Positions 34,632 through 43,545 of a DNA stretch of 64,000 nt are shown here, one piece after another. How positions within the stretch are numbered: the stretch's first letter is position 1; every line of letters begins with the position of its first letter. This DNA is from Micavibrio_A sp040381535. Its GTDB lineage: Bacteria; Pseudomonadota; Alphaproteobacteria; Micavibrionales; Micavibrionaceae. The notes under the pieces were generated by a model, which was given only the letters and a program-made list of their open reading frames with translations, searched no databases and was not told the DNA's origin. The stretch covers positions 28,109 to 92,108 of the forward strand of contig JBEIHF010000005.1 in NCBI GenBank assembly GCA_040381535.1, given 5' to 3'. The position numbers were made by a program, and so were the translations under genes.

Positions 34632-34810
34632 ACGGAATCCGGAAATCCCACCGCGTCCACGCCTTTATCACGGCTCACATAATAAAGTTTCGTATACGGC
34701 TCTTTGATCATAGAGTTTGCATCGGGGTATTTGCGGATGGCCGCATTGAGGCAATCGGGGTTCACCAGAACCGCCTCGCCGTCCAGATCGTGCAGGATAA
34801 TCAGAGCCAT
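34568..34810 (-). CDS. Small hypothetical protein (FlbD-like pattern)
   Basis: An 80-aa protein MALIILHDLDGEAVLVNPDC-, with strand pattern L-x-D/x-L-D-G-E-x-V-L-V-N-x-D resembling small FlbD-type proteins that begin with a L-x-x-L-N-G-x-x-F-x-L-N strand pair. The C-terminal half differs and I do not assign it. AGGTGA lies before the ATG. The last codons lie in copy 2 of the tandem duplication; a decayed copy of its 3' end lies in copy 1. Confidence 0.5.
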   Translation of the reverse strand: MALIILHDLDGEAVLVNPDCLNAAIRKYPDANSMIKEPYTKLYYVSRDKGVDAVGFPDSVKETPADIAKMANGGEAKPAK

Positions 34811-34860
34811 TTTTCACCTATTCTTTTGATACGGCGGCTAGCCGTGCTATGTCATAGACT

Positions 34861-37626
34861 ATGACAACCAACGCTGTCCAAGCCAAGCCCGAAAAGGTAA
34901 AAATCCCGAACATTCCGGCGATTTACGTGAACGCGCGCGAAGCCTATGTCATGAGTGCAGACGGCGAGGTTTCGAAGGTCGGTCATGAACAAGCCAAACG
35001 CATCATCCACGACAAACCCGTGCTCGTTTGCCACGCGCCCTACACCTGCAAGCGGCTAGGGTTGGAGTCTATTCGCGCGTTCGACATTCTCGAACTCTTC
35101 GCCTTCGTGTATCCCGCGTCGTTCGCCGTACCCACGCCCACAGGCGTCGCCAAGGCGGTGGGATTGCCCTTACCCAAAAGCACGGAGGATTATCCGTTCA
35201 CCTTGATGGAAGCGGCGGCAGCGTTGTTGTCCGATTTGCGTCAGGATCAATGGCGCGCGAAAGCCGACCCCATTTCCATTGCCCGCGTAATGGGACAAAA
35301 CGGGCGCGGATGGGTTTGGACACCGTATATCTTTTCCGCGCTCGGCCTCACCTACGATGAAAAAGAAACCGTGATGTCCAAGGCAGATTTGAATATCTGG
35401 AAAAATTTGCCCGAATTCACGGAAAGTCCCCCGCCACCCCCGCCTTCGCATCATCCCGTTACGGGCGAGGAAGCACGTGAAAAGCTCGGCGCGATTTTGG
35501 GCACCGATTCAGAAAAACGCTCCGCCCAGATGGAATATGCCGCTAGCATGACGGCGGCTTTCCGCCCCAAGGAATCCGATGGATTGCCCAACGCCGTGCT
35601 AGCCGAGGCGGGTACGGGCGTCGGAAAAACATTGGGCTATCTCGCGCCTGCGTCGGTATGGGCGGAAAAGAACAAGGGCACGGTGTGGATTTCGACCTAC
35701 ACCAAAAATTTGCAACGTCAGATCGGGCAGGAATTAGACCGCATATTTCCAAACCCCGATATGAAAGACGCGAAAGTGACGGTGCGCAAGGGCCGCGAAA
35801 ATTATCTGTGTTTGTTGAACTTTGAAGATGTCGCGGCGGGCGCGGCACTGGCCAAGCAAGCCAATACAGCCATCGCCATGGGTTTGATGGCGCGGTGGGC
35901 GGCGGCAACCAAGGACGGCGATCTATCGAGCGGCGATTTTCCGGGATGGCTCACAGGCCTTCTTGGTTTTGCCAATACGACAGGCTTGGCGGATAGACGC
36001 GGCGAATGCATTTATTCCGCATGCGATCATTACCACCGCTGTTTCGTCGAACGCAATATACGTAAAGCCAAACATGCGGACCTCGTCATCGCGAACCACG
36101 CGCTAGTCATGATTCAAACGGCAGACAGCGGCGCGGATTCAGATTTGCCGCGGCATTATATATTTGATGAAGGCCATCATTTGTTCGACGCGGCAGATAG
36201 CGCCTATGCAGGACATTTGACAGCTCTCGAAACTTACGAGCTACGCCGCTGGCTGCGGGGCAACGAAGGCACGAGCAAATCCCGCGCACGCGGATTGAAA
36301 CGCCGCGCTGAAGATGTGGTGGCGGGCGATCCTGATTTGGAAAGATTGCTCAGCGATATCGTCGAAGCCAGCCGTTGTTTGACGTCCGAAGGCTGGGCGG
36401 CACGGTTAAAGGATTCACAAGCGAAAGGCGAAACCGAAGAATTTTTGCATGCGGTTTACAAACAAGTGTTCGCACGTGCCGACGGAAGAGATGGCCCGTA
36501 TTCTTTAGAAACGGATACTTTTCCTTTGATTGAAGAAGTCGGGCCCACCGCGGCGAAATTGAAAAAAGCGCTTGAGAATTTACACAACCCCCTCATCGCG
36601 CTCGCCAACGGTCTTCGCAAAAAACTCAACGATCAATCAGATACGCTCGATGCCGATACACGTAGAAGACTGGACGCCATCATTTCCAGCATAGGTTTGC
36701 GCACGATGAGTCTTTCCGCGTGGATGGGAATGCTTGAAACATTGCACAGCGCGAAGGTGCAGTCCGAATTCGTCGATTGGATGGAAATCGAACGCATCGA
36801 GGGCCGCGCCTATGATGTAGGGCTTTATCGCCATTGGGTCGACCCTATGAAACCTTTCGCACAAAGCATTTCACACCATGCGCACGGAATTGCCGTGACA
36901 TCAGCAACCTTGCGTGATGGTACGGATGACGAAAACGAAAACTGGAAGGTCGCCCGCGATATTTCGGGCCTTGGTCATTTGACGCCACACATACATCAAG
37001 AAGTATTTGAATCCCCGTTCGATTACCCTGCACGCACGAAGGTTTTCATTATCAACGATGTGCGCAAAGACGATCTGGCACAAGTGTCATCCGCCTATCG
37101 CACATTGTTCGAAGCCGCGCGTGGCGGGGCCTTGGGTTTGTTCACCGCGATTTCAAGATTGAAAGCCGTGCATGACAAAATTGCCGCGCCGCTGGAAGAC
37201 AAGGGCTTGCATTTATACGCGCAGCATGTCGACGCGATGGATAACGGAACCTTGGTGGATATTTTCCGTGACGATGTCAATGCGTGCCTGCTCGGCACCG
37301 ATGCCGTACGGGACGGCGTGGACGTGCCCGGTGATTCCTTGCGTTTGATCGTGTTCGATCGTGTGCCGTGGCCGCGCCCGACCATTTTGCACCGCACGCG
37401 CCGCGAGGCTTTTGGCAAAAAACAGTATGACGAGCGCATAACACGGCTTAAACTGAAACAGGCCTTTGGCCGCCTGATCCGCCGAGCGGGTGACAAGGGC
37501 GTGTTCGTGATGCTGGATTCCATGCTTCCATCCCGCCTGCACGGAGCGTTTCCGGAGGGCGTGCAAATTCAAAAGGTGGGATTGGCGGAAGCGGCGGCAC
37601 AGATAAAAGAGTTTTTGCAGAAATGA
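34861..37626 (+). CDS. dinG: DinG-type ATP-dependent DNA helicase (Fe-S, superfamily 2)
   Basis: DNA/RNA-DNA hybrid helicase acting at stalled replication. The 921-aa protein has Walker A EAGTGVGKTLGYLAP, DEGH box (FDEGHHLFD) and C-terminal motif VLLGTDAVRDGVDVPGDSLR then FGRLIRRAGDKGV. Four cysteines with DinG-like spacing (ENYLCLL, GECIYSACDHYHRC) likely bind a [4Fe-4S] cluster. The N-terminal 180 residues are not helicase and include a segment (LVCHAPYTCKRLGL ... FDILELFAFVYPA) resembling a degenerate DEDD exonuclease. Followed by pabB with a 4-base overlap. Confidence 0.93.
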   Translation: MTTNAVQAKPEKVKIPNIPAIYVNAREAYVMSADGEVSKVGHEQAKRIIHDKPVLVCHAPYTCKRLGLESIRAFDILELFAFVYPASFAVPTPTGVAKAVGLPLPKSTEDYPFTLMEAAAALLSDLRQDQWRAKADPISIARVMGQNGRGWVWTPYIFSALGLTYDEKETVMSKADLNIWKNLPEFTESPPPPPPSHHPVTGEEAREKLGAILGTDSEKRSAQMEYAASMTAAFRPKESDGLPNAVLAEAGTGVGKTLGYLAPASVWAEKNKGTVWISTYTKNLQRQIGQELDRIFPNPDMKDAKVTVRKGRENYLCLLNFEDVAAGAALAKQANTAIAMGLMARWAAATKDGDLSSGDFPGWLTGLLGFANTTGLADRRGECIYSACDHYHRCFVERNIRKAKHADLVIANHALVMIQTADSGADSDLPRHYIFDEGHHLFDAADSAYAGHLTALETYELRRWLRGNEGTSKSRARGLKRRAEDVVAGDPDLERLLSDIVEASRCLTSEGWAARLKDSQAKGETEEFLHAVYKQVFARADGRDGPYSLETDTFPLIEEVGPTAAKLKKALENLHNPLIALANGLRKKLNDQSDTLDADTRRRLDAIISSIGLRTMSLSAWMGMLETLHSAKVQSEFVDWMEIERIEGRAYDVGLYRHWVDPMKPFAQSISHHAHGIAVTSATLRDGTDDENENWKVARDISGLGHLTPHIHQEVFESPFDYPARTKVFIINDVRKDDLAQVSSAYRTLFEAARGGALGLFTAISRLKAVHDKIAAPLEDKGLHLYAQHVDAMDNGTLVDIFRDDVNACLLGTDAVRDGVDVPGDSLRLIVFDRVPWPRPTILHRTRREAFGKKQYDERITRLKLKQAFGRLIRRAGDKGVFVMLDSMLPSRLHGAFPEGVQIQKVGLAEAAAQIKEFLQK

Positions 37627-38978
37627 AAACTTACACGGAAAGCTATCATTACGGGTGCGCGGCGGAAGCTTTCGAGGCTTTGTCGTTCACGCCCTTCGCT
37701 CTTTTTTTCGACGGCATGCGCGCAGGCGATCCCCGTTCACGCTATTCCTATATATGTGTCGATCCCATCGAGATCATAACGGCGAAAGATGGCGCGGTGG
37801 CCATAGACGGCGAACCGCACGAGGGAAATCCTTTCGATGTTTTGGCAGAGCGGCTTGCTTTGCACAATCCAAAGGCCAAAACCGATTCTTCCTTCCCCCC
37901 ATTCCAAGGCGGAGCGGCGGGATTTTTTGGATATGATCTGGGGCGTGATCTTGAAAAAATACCCGCGACCGCGCAAGACGATCTGGAAATACCCGATATG
38001 GTGGTGGGGATCTACGACACGGTCATCGCGTACGACCACGCGCTCAAAAAATGCATGATTATTTCGCATACAGGCAAAAAACGCGTGTTACAGATCATGG
38101 AAATGCTCAATTCAAAATTCGAAACCGCGCCGAACGCGGCCGTGGAATTATTGTGGCGCGCGGATTGCGATGAAAAAGAATATCTAAAGAAAATTGAAAA
38201 AGTGCGGGATTACATCGCTGCTGGCGACATCTATCAGGTCAATATTTCAAGGCGTTTTACGGCAGCCCTTCCTGAAAATTTCGACGCGTACCGGCATTAC
38301 AAACACTTACGTACCATAAACGCCGCACCGTTTTCGGCGTTTATGAATTTAGGCGATGTCAAAATATCATCGTCATCGCCCGAGCGTTTTTTGCGTGTGC
38401 AGGATAACCGCGTGGAAACGCGGCCTATCAAAGGTACGGTTTCGGATACCTTGCCCGCTTCGGCATTGCTGGAAAGCGAAAAGGAACGAGCGGAAAACCT
38501 GATGATCGTGGATTTGATGCGCAGCGATATCGGAAAAGTCTGCAAAACAGGATCGATCAAGGTGCCGCAATTATTTGGAATCGAAACCTATGAGGGTCTG
38601 CATCATCTCGTCTCCTCCATAACGGGCGAATTGAAGGACGGCATATCCGCCACGGCGCTTTTAAAAGCATGTTTTCCCGGCGGGTCGGTGACAGGCGCGC
38701 CGAAAATCCGCGCAATGGAAATTATCGAGGAACTCGAGCCCAACCGCCGCGGCCCCTATTGCGGTGCACTCGGCTATATCGGGTTCGATGGCGCCATGGA
38801 TACATCAATCGCCATCCGCACGCTGGTGTATACCGCAACTGAAGTGCAATTACAGACCGGCGGCGGCATCACGATGGAATCCGACGCGCAAAAAGAGCTC
38901 GAAGAAACGTTGACCAAAGCGAAAAAATTGTTCGAAAGCTTTGCATCCTTGCAACGACCGCTCAAAAAGGCCGTCTGA
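37623..38978 (+). CDS. pabB: Aminodeoxychorismate synthase component I
   Basis: Converts chorismate to 4-amino-4-deoxychorismate in folate synthesis, using glutamine-derived ammonia from a PabA partner. The 451-aa protein has the chorismate-binding core: GDIYQVNISRRF, SSSPERFLRV, RPIKGTVSDT (the PIKGT sequence distinguishes PabB from TrpE PIAGT), GSVTGAPKIRAMEIIEELE and LQTGGGITMESDAQKE. The start overlaps the end of dinG; the stop overlaps the pabC start by one base. No PabA gene is in the window. Confidence 0.94.
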   Translation: MKTYTESYHYGCAAEAFEALSFTPFALFFDGMRAGDPRSRYSYICVDPIEIITAKDGAVAIDGEPHEGNPFDVLAERLALHNPKAKTDSSFPPFQGGAAGFFGYDLGRDLEKIPATAQDDLEIPDMVVGIYDTVIAYDHALKKCMIISHTGKKRVLQIMEMLNSKFETAPNAAVELLWRADCDEKEYLKKIEKVRDYIAAGDIYQVNISRRFTAALPENFDAYRHYKHLRTINAAPFSAFMNLGDVKISSSSPERFLRVQDNRVETRPIKGTVSDTLPASALLESEKERAENLMIVDLMRSDIGKVCKTGSIKVPQLFGIETYEGLHHLVSSITGELKDGISATALLKACFPGGSVTGAPKIRAMEIIEELEPNRRGPYCGALGYIGFDGAMDTSIAIRTLVYTATEVQLQTGGGITMESDAQKELEETLTKAKKLFESFASLQRPLKKAV

Positions 38979-39706
38979 TGGGCGTCATTTTCACAGACGG
39001 GATTTACAAGGAAGAAGCGGCGCCGCATATTTTCGCGCCCGAAGTAACCGTCAAAGGTGTGTTCGACACGATGCTGGTATTGAACGGCACGGTACAGGAC
39101 GCACGGGCGCATTTCGAACGCCTTATCCGCGATGTGGATAGCGTGCTGGGTTATCCACAGTCAGTCCTGCCGAACTTTGCCGAGCTCTCACAAATCTGGG
39201 GTGCGCTTTTGGAGAGCAATGGACTTGAAAAAGACTACGCGCGGCTACGCACGCTCATTATCCAAGGCGATAACCCATCGGTGATCATCAGCGCGGAGCC
39301 TACGCAAAATCCCGACGGATTGCCGCCGATAAAATGCGCGATCATCCGTGATTTTCCGCGTCATGCGGGCAGCAAATTCGAAAATGCCAAAAACACGGAT
39401 TACACCCGCGCCTTTGCCGCACGCGAAGCGGCAAAAAGAAAAGGCGCCGACGAAGCTATCCTTACCAACAGCAAAGGCACGATAGCGTGCGGCGCGGTGG
39501 CCAATATTTTCATCGAGGAAAACGGTGTACTCATCACTCCGCCTTTGTCGGACGGCGTAATGGCGGGCATTACGCGGGCAAAACTCATCGCCGATAAAGG
39601 CGCGTGCGAGGAAAGCATCAACGAGCCGCGATTGCGCAGCGCAGACGCGGTGTACCTCACCAACAGCCTGATCGGCATGCGTACCGTCATAAAAATTATT
39701 ACATAA
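38978..39706 (+). CDS. pabC: Aminodeoxychorismate lyase / class IV aminotransferase
   Basis: PLP enzyme that releases 4-aminobenzoate from aminodeoxychorismate, the next step after PabB. The 242-aa protein has the class IV features: N-terminal GVFDTMLVLNGTVQDARAHFERL, the Lys-containing region FPRHAGSKFENAKNTDY, and the C-terminal GAVANIFIEENGVLITPPLSDGVMAGITRA signature. pabB and pabC overlap, which supports the assignment. A d-amino-acid or branched-chain aminotransferase function cannot be excluded from sequence alone. Confidence 0.9.
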   Translation: MGVIFTDGIYKEEAAPHIFAPEVTVKGVFDTMLVLNGTVQDARAHFERLIRDVDSVLGYPQSVLPNFAELSQIWGALLESNGLEKDYARLRTLIIQGDNPSVIISAEPTQNPDGLPPIKCAIIRDFPRHAGSKFENAKNTDYTRAFAAREAAKRKGADEAILTNSKGTIACGAVANIFIEENGVLITPPLSDGVMAGITRAKLIADKGACEESINEPRLRSADAVYLTNSLIGMRTVIKIIT

Positions 39707-39800
39707 CCTATTGATAAATAAGAAGGTTTTTTTATTTATATTGACATAAAGATGCGTATGGACTAGGGTCTTAAGTCTTAAAACGAATTAAGCGGTAGAA

Positions 39801-40193
39801 ATGAGCCAATCCGTAAAAAGTTTAACCGAAAATCTAGCGATGGCAGCTTTTGGCGCAGCAGGCTGCATTGCGGCAGTCGTCGCGTGGAATGCAGGTTCGC
39901 CCTTGGAAAATTTAACCCCAACGGAATCACCCTATGCGGCACGGTATATACAAGATTGCACGGCAGCACTGAGACCGTTGGAATCTGGCGTGCGTATCAA
40001 TTTCAACACGCTGAGCGTCTGCGTGGAACGCGAACATGCGGCAGCAACTCGGCACGACGAAGAAAAAGCATATTTGGGCGCGGGTGCGCTCGCGGCCATT
40101 GGTGGAACCATGCTGATAGGCGGCTTGGCCGGAGCGACAAGCGGTGGCAGGACCAGAAACCGCGAGCCTGACCCCAACTTCGACTCGGCCTGA
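39801..40193 (+). CDS. Hypothetical membrane protein
   Basis: A 130-aa protein with a possible N-terminal membrane helix (LAMAAFGAAGCIAAVVAWNAG) and a second hydrophobic stretch (AYLGAGALAAIGGTMLIGGLAGATSGG). The middle part is polar with two cysteines (QDCTAA, SVCVERE). No family recognised. Ribosome binding site weak. Followed by a strong terminator shared with the ATP synthase operon. Confidence 0.55.
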   Translation: MSQSVKSLTENLAMAAFGAAGCIAAVVAWNAGSPLENLTPTESPYAARYIQDCTAALRPLESGVRINFNTLSVCVEREHAAATRHDEEKAYLGAGALAAIGGTMLIGGLAGATSGGRTRNREPDPNFDSA

Positions 40194-40198
40194 TAAAA

Positions 40199-40225
40199 CA
40201 AAAGCCCCGATCATCGGGGCTTTTT
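40199..40225. terminator. Bidirectional terminator between the membrane protein gene and atpC
   Basis: Perfect 9-bp stem AAAGCCCCG / CGGGGCTTT with a 5-base loop and flanking A/T runs on both sides. It ends the plus-strand gene and the minus-strand ATP synthase operon, whose last stop is at 40265. Confidence 0.9.
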
Positions 40226-40264
40226 CTATTATGTATGAAGTTTCGTGTTATCCACAAACCATAA

Positions 40265-40699
40265 TTAGTGCGCAGCAACAGCCGTGCCTTTGACCGCGGC
40301 GAGTTTTGCCAGAGCGGTTTCGAGTTTTTTGTGCGCTATCGCCTTTTGAACAGGATCCGATGCGTTCTTCAGATCATATTCCAGATCGTTGATCTGTTGC
40401 TGGATCTTTTCTGCATCCAGTTCGTTTACATTGACGGCTTGCTCGGCCAGCAGCGTGCAGTTTTTGGCCGTCACATCGGCAAAACCGCCCGCGATAAAAA
40501 TTTTCTGCGGCGCTTCGCCTTCTTTTCCGATGACTTCGACCACGCCCGCTTTCACGGCGGCAATCAAGGACATATGGCCGACGCGCACGCCGAAATAACC
40601 CTCTTCGCCCGGAATGGTGACTTGCCACGCTTGTTGCGAGACGAGGACTTTCTCGGGAGAGACGAGTTCGAAATTAAAAGTACCAGCTGCTTCGGCCAT
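40265..40699 (-). CDS. atpC: ATP synthase epsilon subunit
   Basis: Regulatory subunit of the F1 rotor stalk. The 144-aa protein has the beta-sandwich pattern FELVSPEKVLVSQQAWQVTIPGEEGYFGV, GVVEVIGKEGEAPQKIFIAGGFADVTAKN and the C-terminal helical region. Start chosen at the ATG at 40699 (MAEAAGT), which overlaps the upstream amphi-Trp gene end region by a few bases in the other frame. Last gene of the operon. Confidence 0.94.
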   Translation of the reverse strand: MAEAAGTFNFELVSPEKVLVSQQAWQVTIPGEEGYFGVRVGHMSLIAAVKAGVVEVIGKEGEAPQKIFIAGGFADVTAKNCTLLAEQAVNVNELDAEKIQQQINDLEYDLKNASDPVQKAIAHKKLETALAKLAAVKGTAVAAH

Positions 40700-40701
40700 T
40701 C

Positions 40702-40923
40702 TTATGCTTTCTTCCATTTAAACTGGAATTCCAGTTCTTCCGCACCGTCATCGCGTTCATGCTCGACGGTGAATTCGGCGCGTGCGGGAACATAAATGCG
40801 CTCACCCGCGACCTGTATTTCAAAATTCTTACCTTCTTCGATGCAGTCGGCAAGACGGCGCAGTTTTTCCACGATCTCGTCGTTCGAATAACCTTTTTCG
40901 ATATCGCGGTCTCTCGATGCCAT
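40702..40923 (-). CDS. amphi-Trp domain protein in the ATP synthase operon
   Basis: A 73-aa protein with the features of the amphi-Trp domain family: charged alpha-helix (NDEIVEKLRRLADCIEEGK), strand (FEIQVAGERIYVP) and the ending LEFQFKWKKA, where alternating hydrophobic residues end in Phe-x-Trp. Function in the family is not established. It lies two bases from atpC and three bases from atpD, so it is co-transcribed with them. I am not aware of this family as a normal member of ATP synthase operons. Confidence 0.8.
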   Translation of the reverse strand: MASRDRDIEKGYSNDEIVEKLRRLADCIEEGKNFEIQVAGERIYVPARAEFTVEHERDDGAEELEFQFKWKKA

Positions 40924-40926
40924 AGA

Positions 40927-42342
40927 TTAAGCCGCCTCCGCCGCCATTTTCTTGGCTTTTGCTTCGGCTTCTTCGATCGTGCCCACCATGTAAAAGGCAG
41001 ATTCAGGAAGATGATCGTACTTTCCATCGACGATAGCGCGGAAGCCTTTGATCGTATCGGCGAGTTCGACGAATTTACCGGGCGAGCCTGTGAAGACTTC
41101 GGCAACGTGGAAGGGTTGTGACAAGAAGCGCTGGATCTTACGCGCGCGGGCAACAACCAGTTTATCGTCTTCGGACAATTCGTCCATGCCCAAAATCGCG
41201 ATGATGTCTTGCAATGCTTTGTATTGCTGCAGCGTTTTTTGAACGTCGGCGGCACATTTATAGTGTTCATCACCAACAACGCGGGGGTCTAGAATACGCG
41301 ATGTAGAATCCAGCGGGTCAACTGCGGGGTAAATACCCAATTCCGCAATCTGACGGGAGAGGGTCGTCGTCGCATCCAAGTGCGCGAAGGTTGTGGCAGG
41401 TGCAGGGTCGGTCAAGTCATCTGCCGGAACGTAAACGGCCTGAATGGACGTAATCGAACCTTTGTTTGTGGATGTAATGCGTTCTTGCAGCGCGCCCATA
41501 TCCGTCGCCAGCGTAGGTTGATAACCCACAGCAGAAGGAATACGGCCAAGAAGTGCGGACACTTCGGCGCCGGCTTGCGTAAAGCGGAACACGTTGTCCA
41601 TAAAGAACAAAACGTCTTGTCCTTCTTCGTCGCGGAAATATTCAGCCATCGAAAGACCCGACAATGCCACACGTGCGCGGGCGCCCGGCGGTTCGTTCAT
41701 CTGGCCGTAAACAAGAGCCACTTTGGATTCGCCGTCCAGCTTGATAACGCCGGCGTCGATCATTTCGTGGTACAAATCGTTCCCTTCGCGGGTACGTTCG
41801 CCAACGCCTGCAAACACGGACACACCGCCGTGACCTTTTGCGATGTTGTTGATCAATTCTTGAATAGTAACTGTTTTACCGACGCCTGCGCCGCCGAACA
41901 GACCGATTTTACCGCCTTTGGCGTAAGGGCAGAGAAGATCGACGACTTTGATACCCGTGACCAACTGTTCTTTTTCGGACGACTGGTCAACGAATGCGGG
42001 CGCATCGCGGTGAATAGCGTATGTTTTTGTGGCTTTGACCGGACCGCGTTCATCAATCGGCTGGCCCAGAACATCCATGATGCGTCCCAATGTGCCGGGA
42101 CCGACGGGAACGTTGATGGTCGAGCCCGTGTCGGTAACTTCGGCGCCGCGGACCAAACCATCAGTGGAGTCCATAGCGATGGCGCGCACAGTGTTTTCAC
42201 CCAAGTGCTGGGCCACTTCGAGCACCAGCGTTTTATTATCGTTGACACAGGTGATGGCGTTCAAAATCGCGGGCACTTCGCCTTCACTGAACGTGACGTC
42301 GACAACAGCGCCGAGCACCTGAGAGATATAACCTTTAGACAT
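40927..42342 (-). CDS. atpD: ATP synthase beta subunit
   Basis: Catalytic subunit of F1. The 471-aa protein has Walker A GGAGVGKTVTIQELI, DVLFFMDNVFRFTQAGAEVSALLGR with the DELSEED-like region (GMDELSEDDKLVVARAR), and the PSAVGYQPTLA stretch. Standard length. An AGGAAG ribosome binding site lies just before the start. Followed by the amphi-Trp gene, preceded by the small orphan gene. Confidence 0.97.
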   Translation of the reverse strand: MSKGYISQVLGAVVDVTFSEGEVPAILNAITCVNDNKTLVLEVAQHLGENTVRAIAMDSTDGLVRGAEVTDTGSTINVPVGPGTLGRIMDVLGQPIDERGPVKATKTYAIHRDAPAFVDQSSEKEQLVTGIKVVDLLCPYAKGGKIGLFGGAGVGKTVTIQELINNIAKGHGGVSVFAGVGERTREGNDLYHEMIDAGVIKLDGESKVALVYGQMNEPPGARARVALSGLSMAEYFRDEEGQDVLFFMDNVFRFTQAGAEVSALLGRIPSAVGYQPTLATDMGALQERITSTNKGSITSIQAVYVPADDLTDPAPATTFAHLDATTTLSRQIAELGIYPAVDPLDSTSRILDPRVVGDEHYKCAADVQKTLQQYKALQDIIAILGMDELSEDDKLVVARARKIQRFLSQPFHVAEVFTGSPGKFVELADTIKGFRAIVDGKYDHLPESAFYMVGTIEEAEAKAKKMAAEAA

Positions 42343-42359
42343 TTTCTTCTTCCTCTTTT

Positions 42360-42617
42360 TTAAACTTTATCGTTTTTTATGACACCAGCCCCACCGAGGC
42401 GGTCTCTGATCTCGTCTTCTTGACGGTAGCTGAACGGAGCCTTCACACCGAGTAATCCTTTTTGCGCGCCGGGATAATCGGGAATAGTAGCATGCGTAAT
42501 TCCACCGGCATCTGCATTCGCAGTAAATGTTTCGCCGACAGCAGGAGCAACTGTTGCGGGCCGTCCTGTCGGCCCCAGTGATTCCGCACCGTCCATACGG
42601 CTTGCAAATTTCGTCAT
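42360..42617 (-). CDS. Small orphan protein between atpG and atpD
   Basis: An 85-aa protein rich in Gly, Ala and Pro (MTKFASRMDGAESLGPTGRPATVAPAVGETFTANADAGG) and without a hydrophobic or structured motif. The ending reads RQEDEIRDRLGGAGVIKNDKV. Its start codon overlaps the last base of the atpG stop, and atpD follows 17 bases downstream. It sits inside an operon whose order is otherwise fixed, so selection presumably keeps it; role unknown. Confidence 0.65.
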   Translation of the reverse strand: MTKFASRMDGAESLGPTGRPATVAPAVGETFTANADAGGITHATIPDYPGAQKGLLGVKAPFSYRQEDEIRDRLGGAGVIKNDKV

Positions 42618-43540
42618 TACACTGCCTCCGCTCCGGAAATGATCTCGATCAATTCCTTGGTAATGTACGCCTGACGCGCACGGTTATATTGGATGGTCAG
42701 TTTCTTGATCATATCGCCCGCGTTACGCGTCGCGTTGTCCATGGCGGTCATACGCGCGGCTTGTTCGCCCGCTGCGGAATCCATCAACGCGCGGAACATC
42801 TGCACGCCGAGGTTACGGGGCAAAAGAAGCGCGAGGATTTCGGATTCTTCAGGTTCGAATGAATACGGCGAAGAAAGCGCGGCTGTATCTGCGACCTTTT
42901 CTTCCGTTTTCTTTTTATTTTGATTGGCAATCATCGGCTCTTCCGCTTTGAACGGAATGACCTGTTGCGCGGATGGCTTTTGCGTAAGGACCGAAACGAA
43001 TCTGTTGTAGATGATCGTAGCGACATCGAATTCGCCCGCTTCGAAATTGGCGAGAACGAATTGCGTGACTTCATCGGCGTCGGCGAAGGACAAAGATTTG
43101 CCGCCGCCAAGATTCGTAAAGCTCTTGATAATTTTATCGCTCTGGTCGCGTTTCAAAAGATCGCGCGCTTTGCGACCCACCGTAACGACTTTGACTTTTT
43201 TGCCTTCGGACACCAAACGGCGAATTTCCTGACGAGCCAGACGCACGAGGTTTCCGTTAAAGCCCCCTGCCAAACCGCGGTCCGACGTGATGACGATCAA
43301 AAGATGTGTGTCTTCCTTGCCCGTGCCCGCCAGAAGTTTCGGCGAGGCGGAGGTTATAACTACATTCGCGGCAACACGCGCCATCATTTCCCCCATTGCG
43401 CGGGCGTAAGGCTGGGACGCTTCGGCGCGTTCTTGCGCACGCTTCAATTTCGAGGCTGCAACCATCTTCATCGCCGAAGTGATTTTCCTCGTCGATTTAA
43501 CGGACACGATCCTGTTTCTATAGTCCTTTAAACTTGGCAT
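42617..43540 (-). CDS. atpG: ATP synthase gamma subunit
   Basis: Central rotor shaft of F1. The 307-aa protein begins MPSLKDYRNRIVSVKSTRKITSAMKMVAASKLKRAQ and ends with the conserved C-terminal helix MDNATRNAGDMIKKLTIQYNRARQAYITKELIEIISGAEA. The middle contains an extra basic, low-complexity stretch (NQNKKKTEEKVADTAAL) of the length often seen in alphaproteobacterial gamma subunits. The stop touches the start of the small orphan gene. Confidence 0.96.
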   Translation of the reverse strand: MPSLKDYRNRIVSVKSTRKITSAMKMVAASKLKRAQERAEASQPYARAMGEMMARVAANVVITSASPKLLAGTGKEDTHLLIVITSDRGLAGGFNGNLVRLARQEIRRLVSEGKKVKVVTVGRKARDLLKRDQSDKIIKSFTNLGGGKSLSFADADEVTQFVLANFEAGEFDVATIIYNRFVSVLTQKPSAQQVIPFKAEEPMIANQNKKKTEEKVADTAALSSPYSFEPEESEILALLLPRNLGVQMFRALMDSAAGEQAARMTAMDNATRNAGDMIKKLTIQYNRARQAYITKELIEIISGAEAV

Positions 43541-43545
43541 TTATA

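Noticed and set aside
41380..42363. Long plus-strand frame antisense to atpD
   Set aside because: Shadow of atpD.
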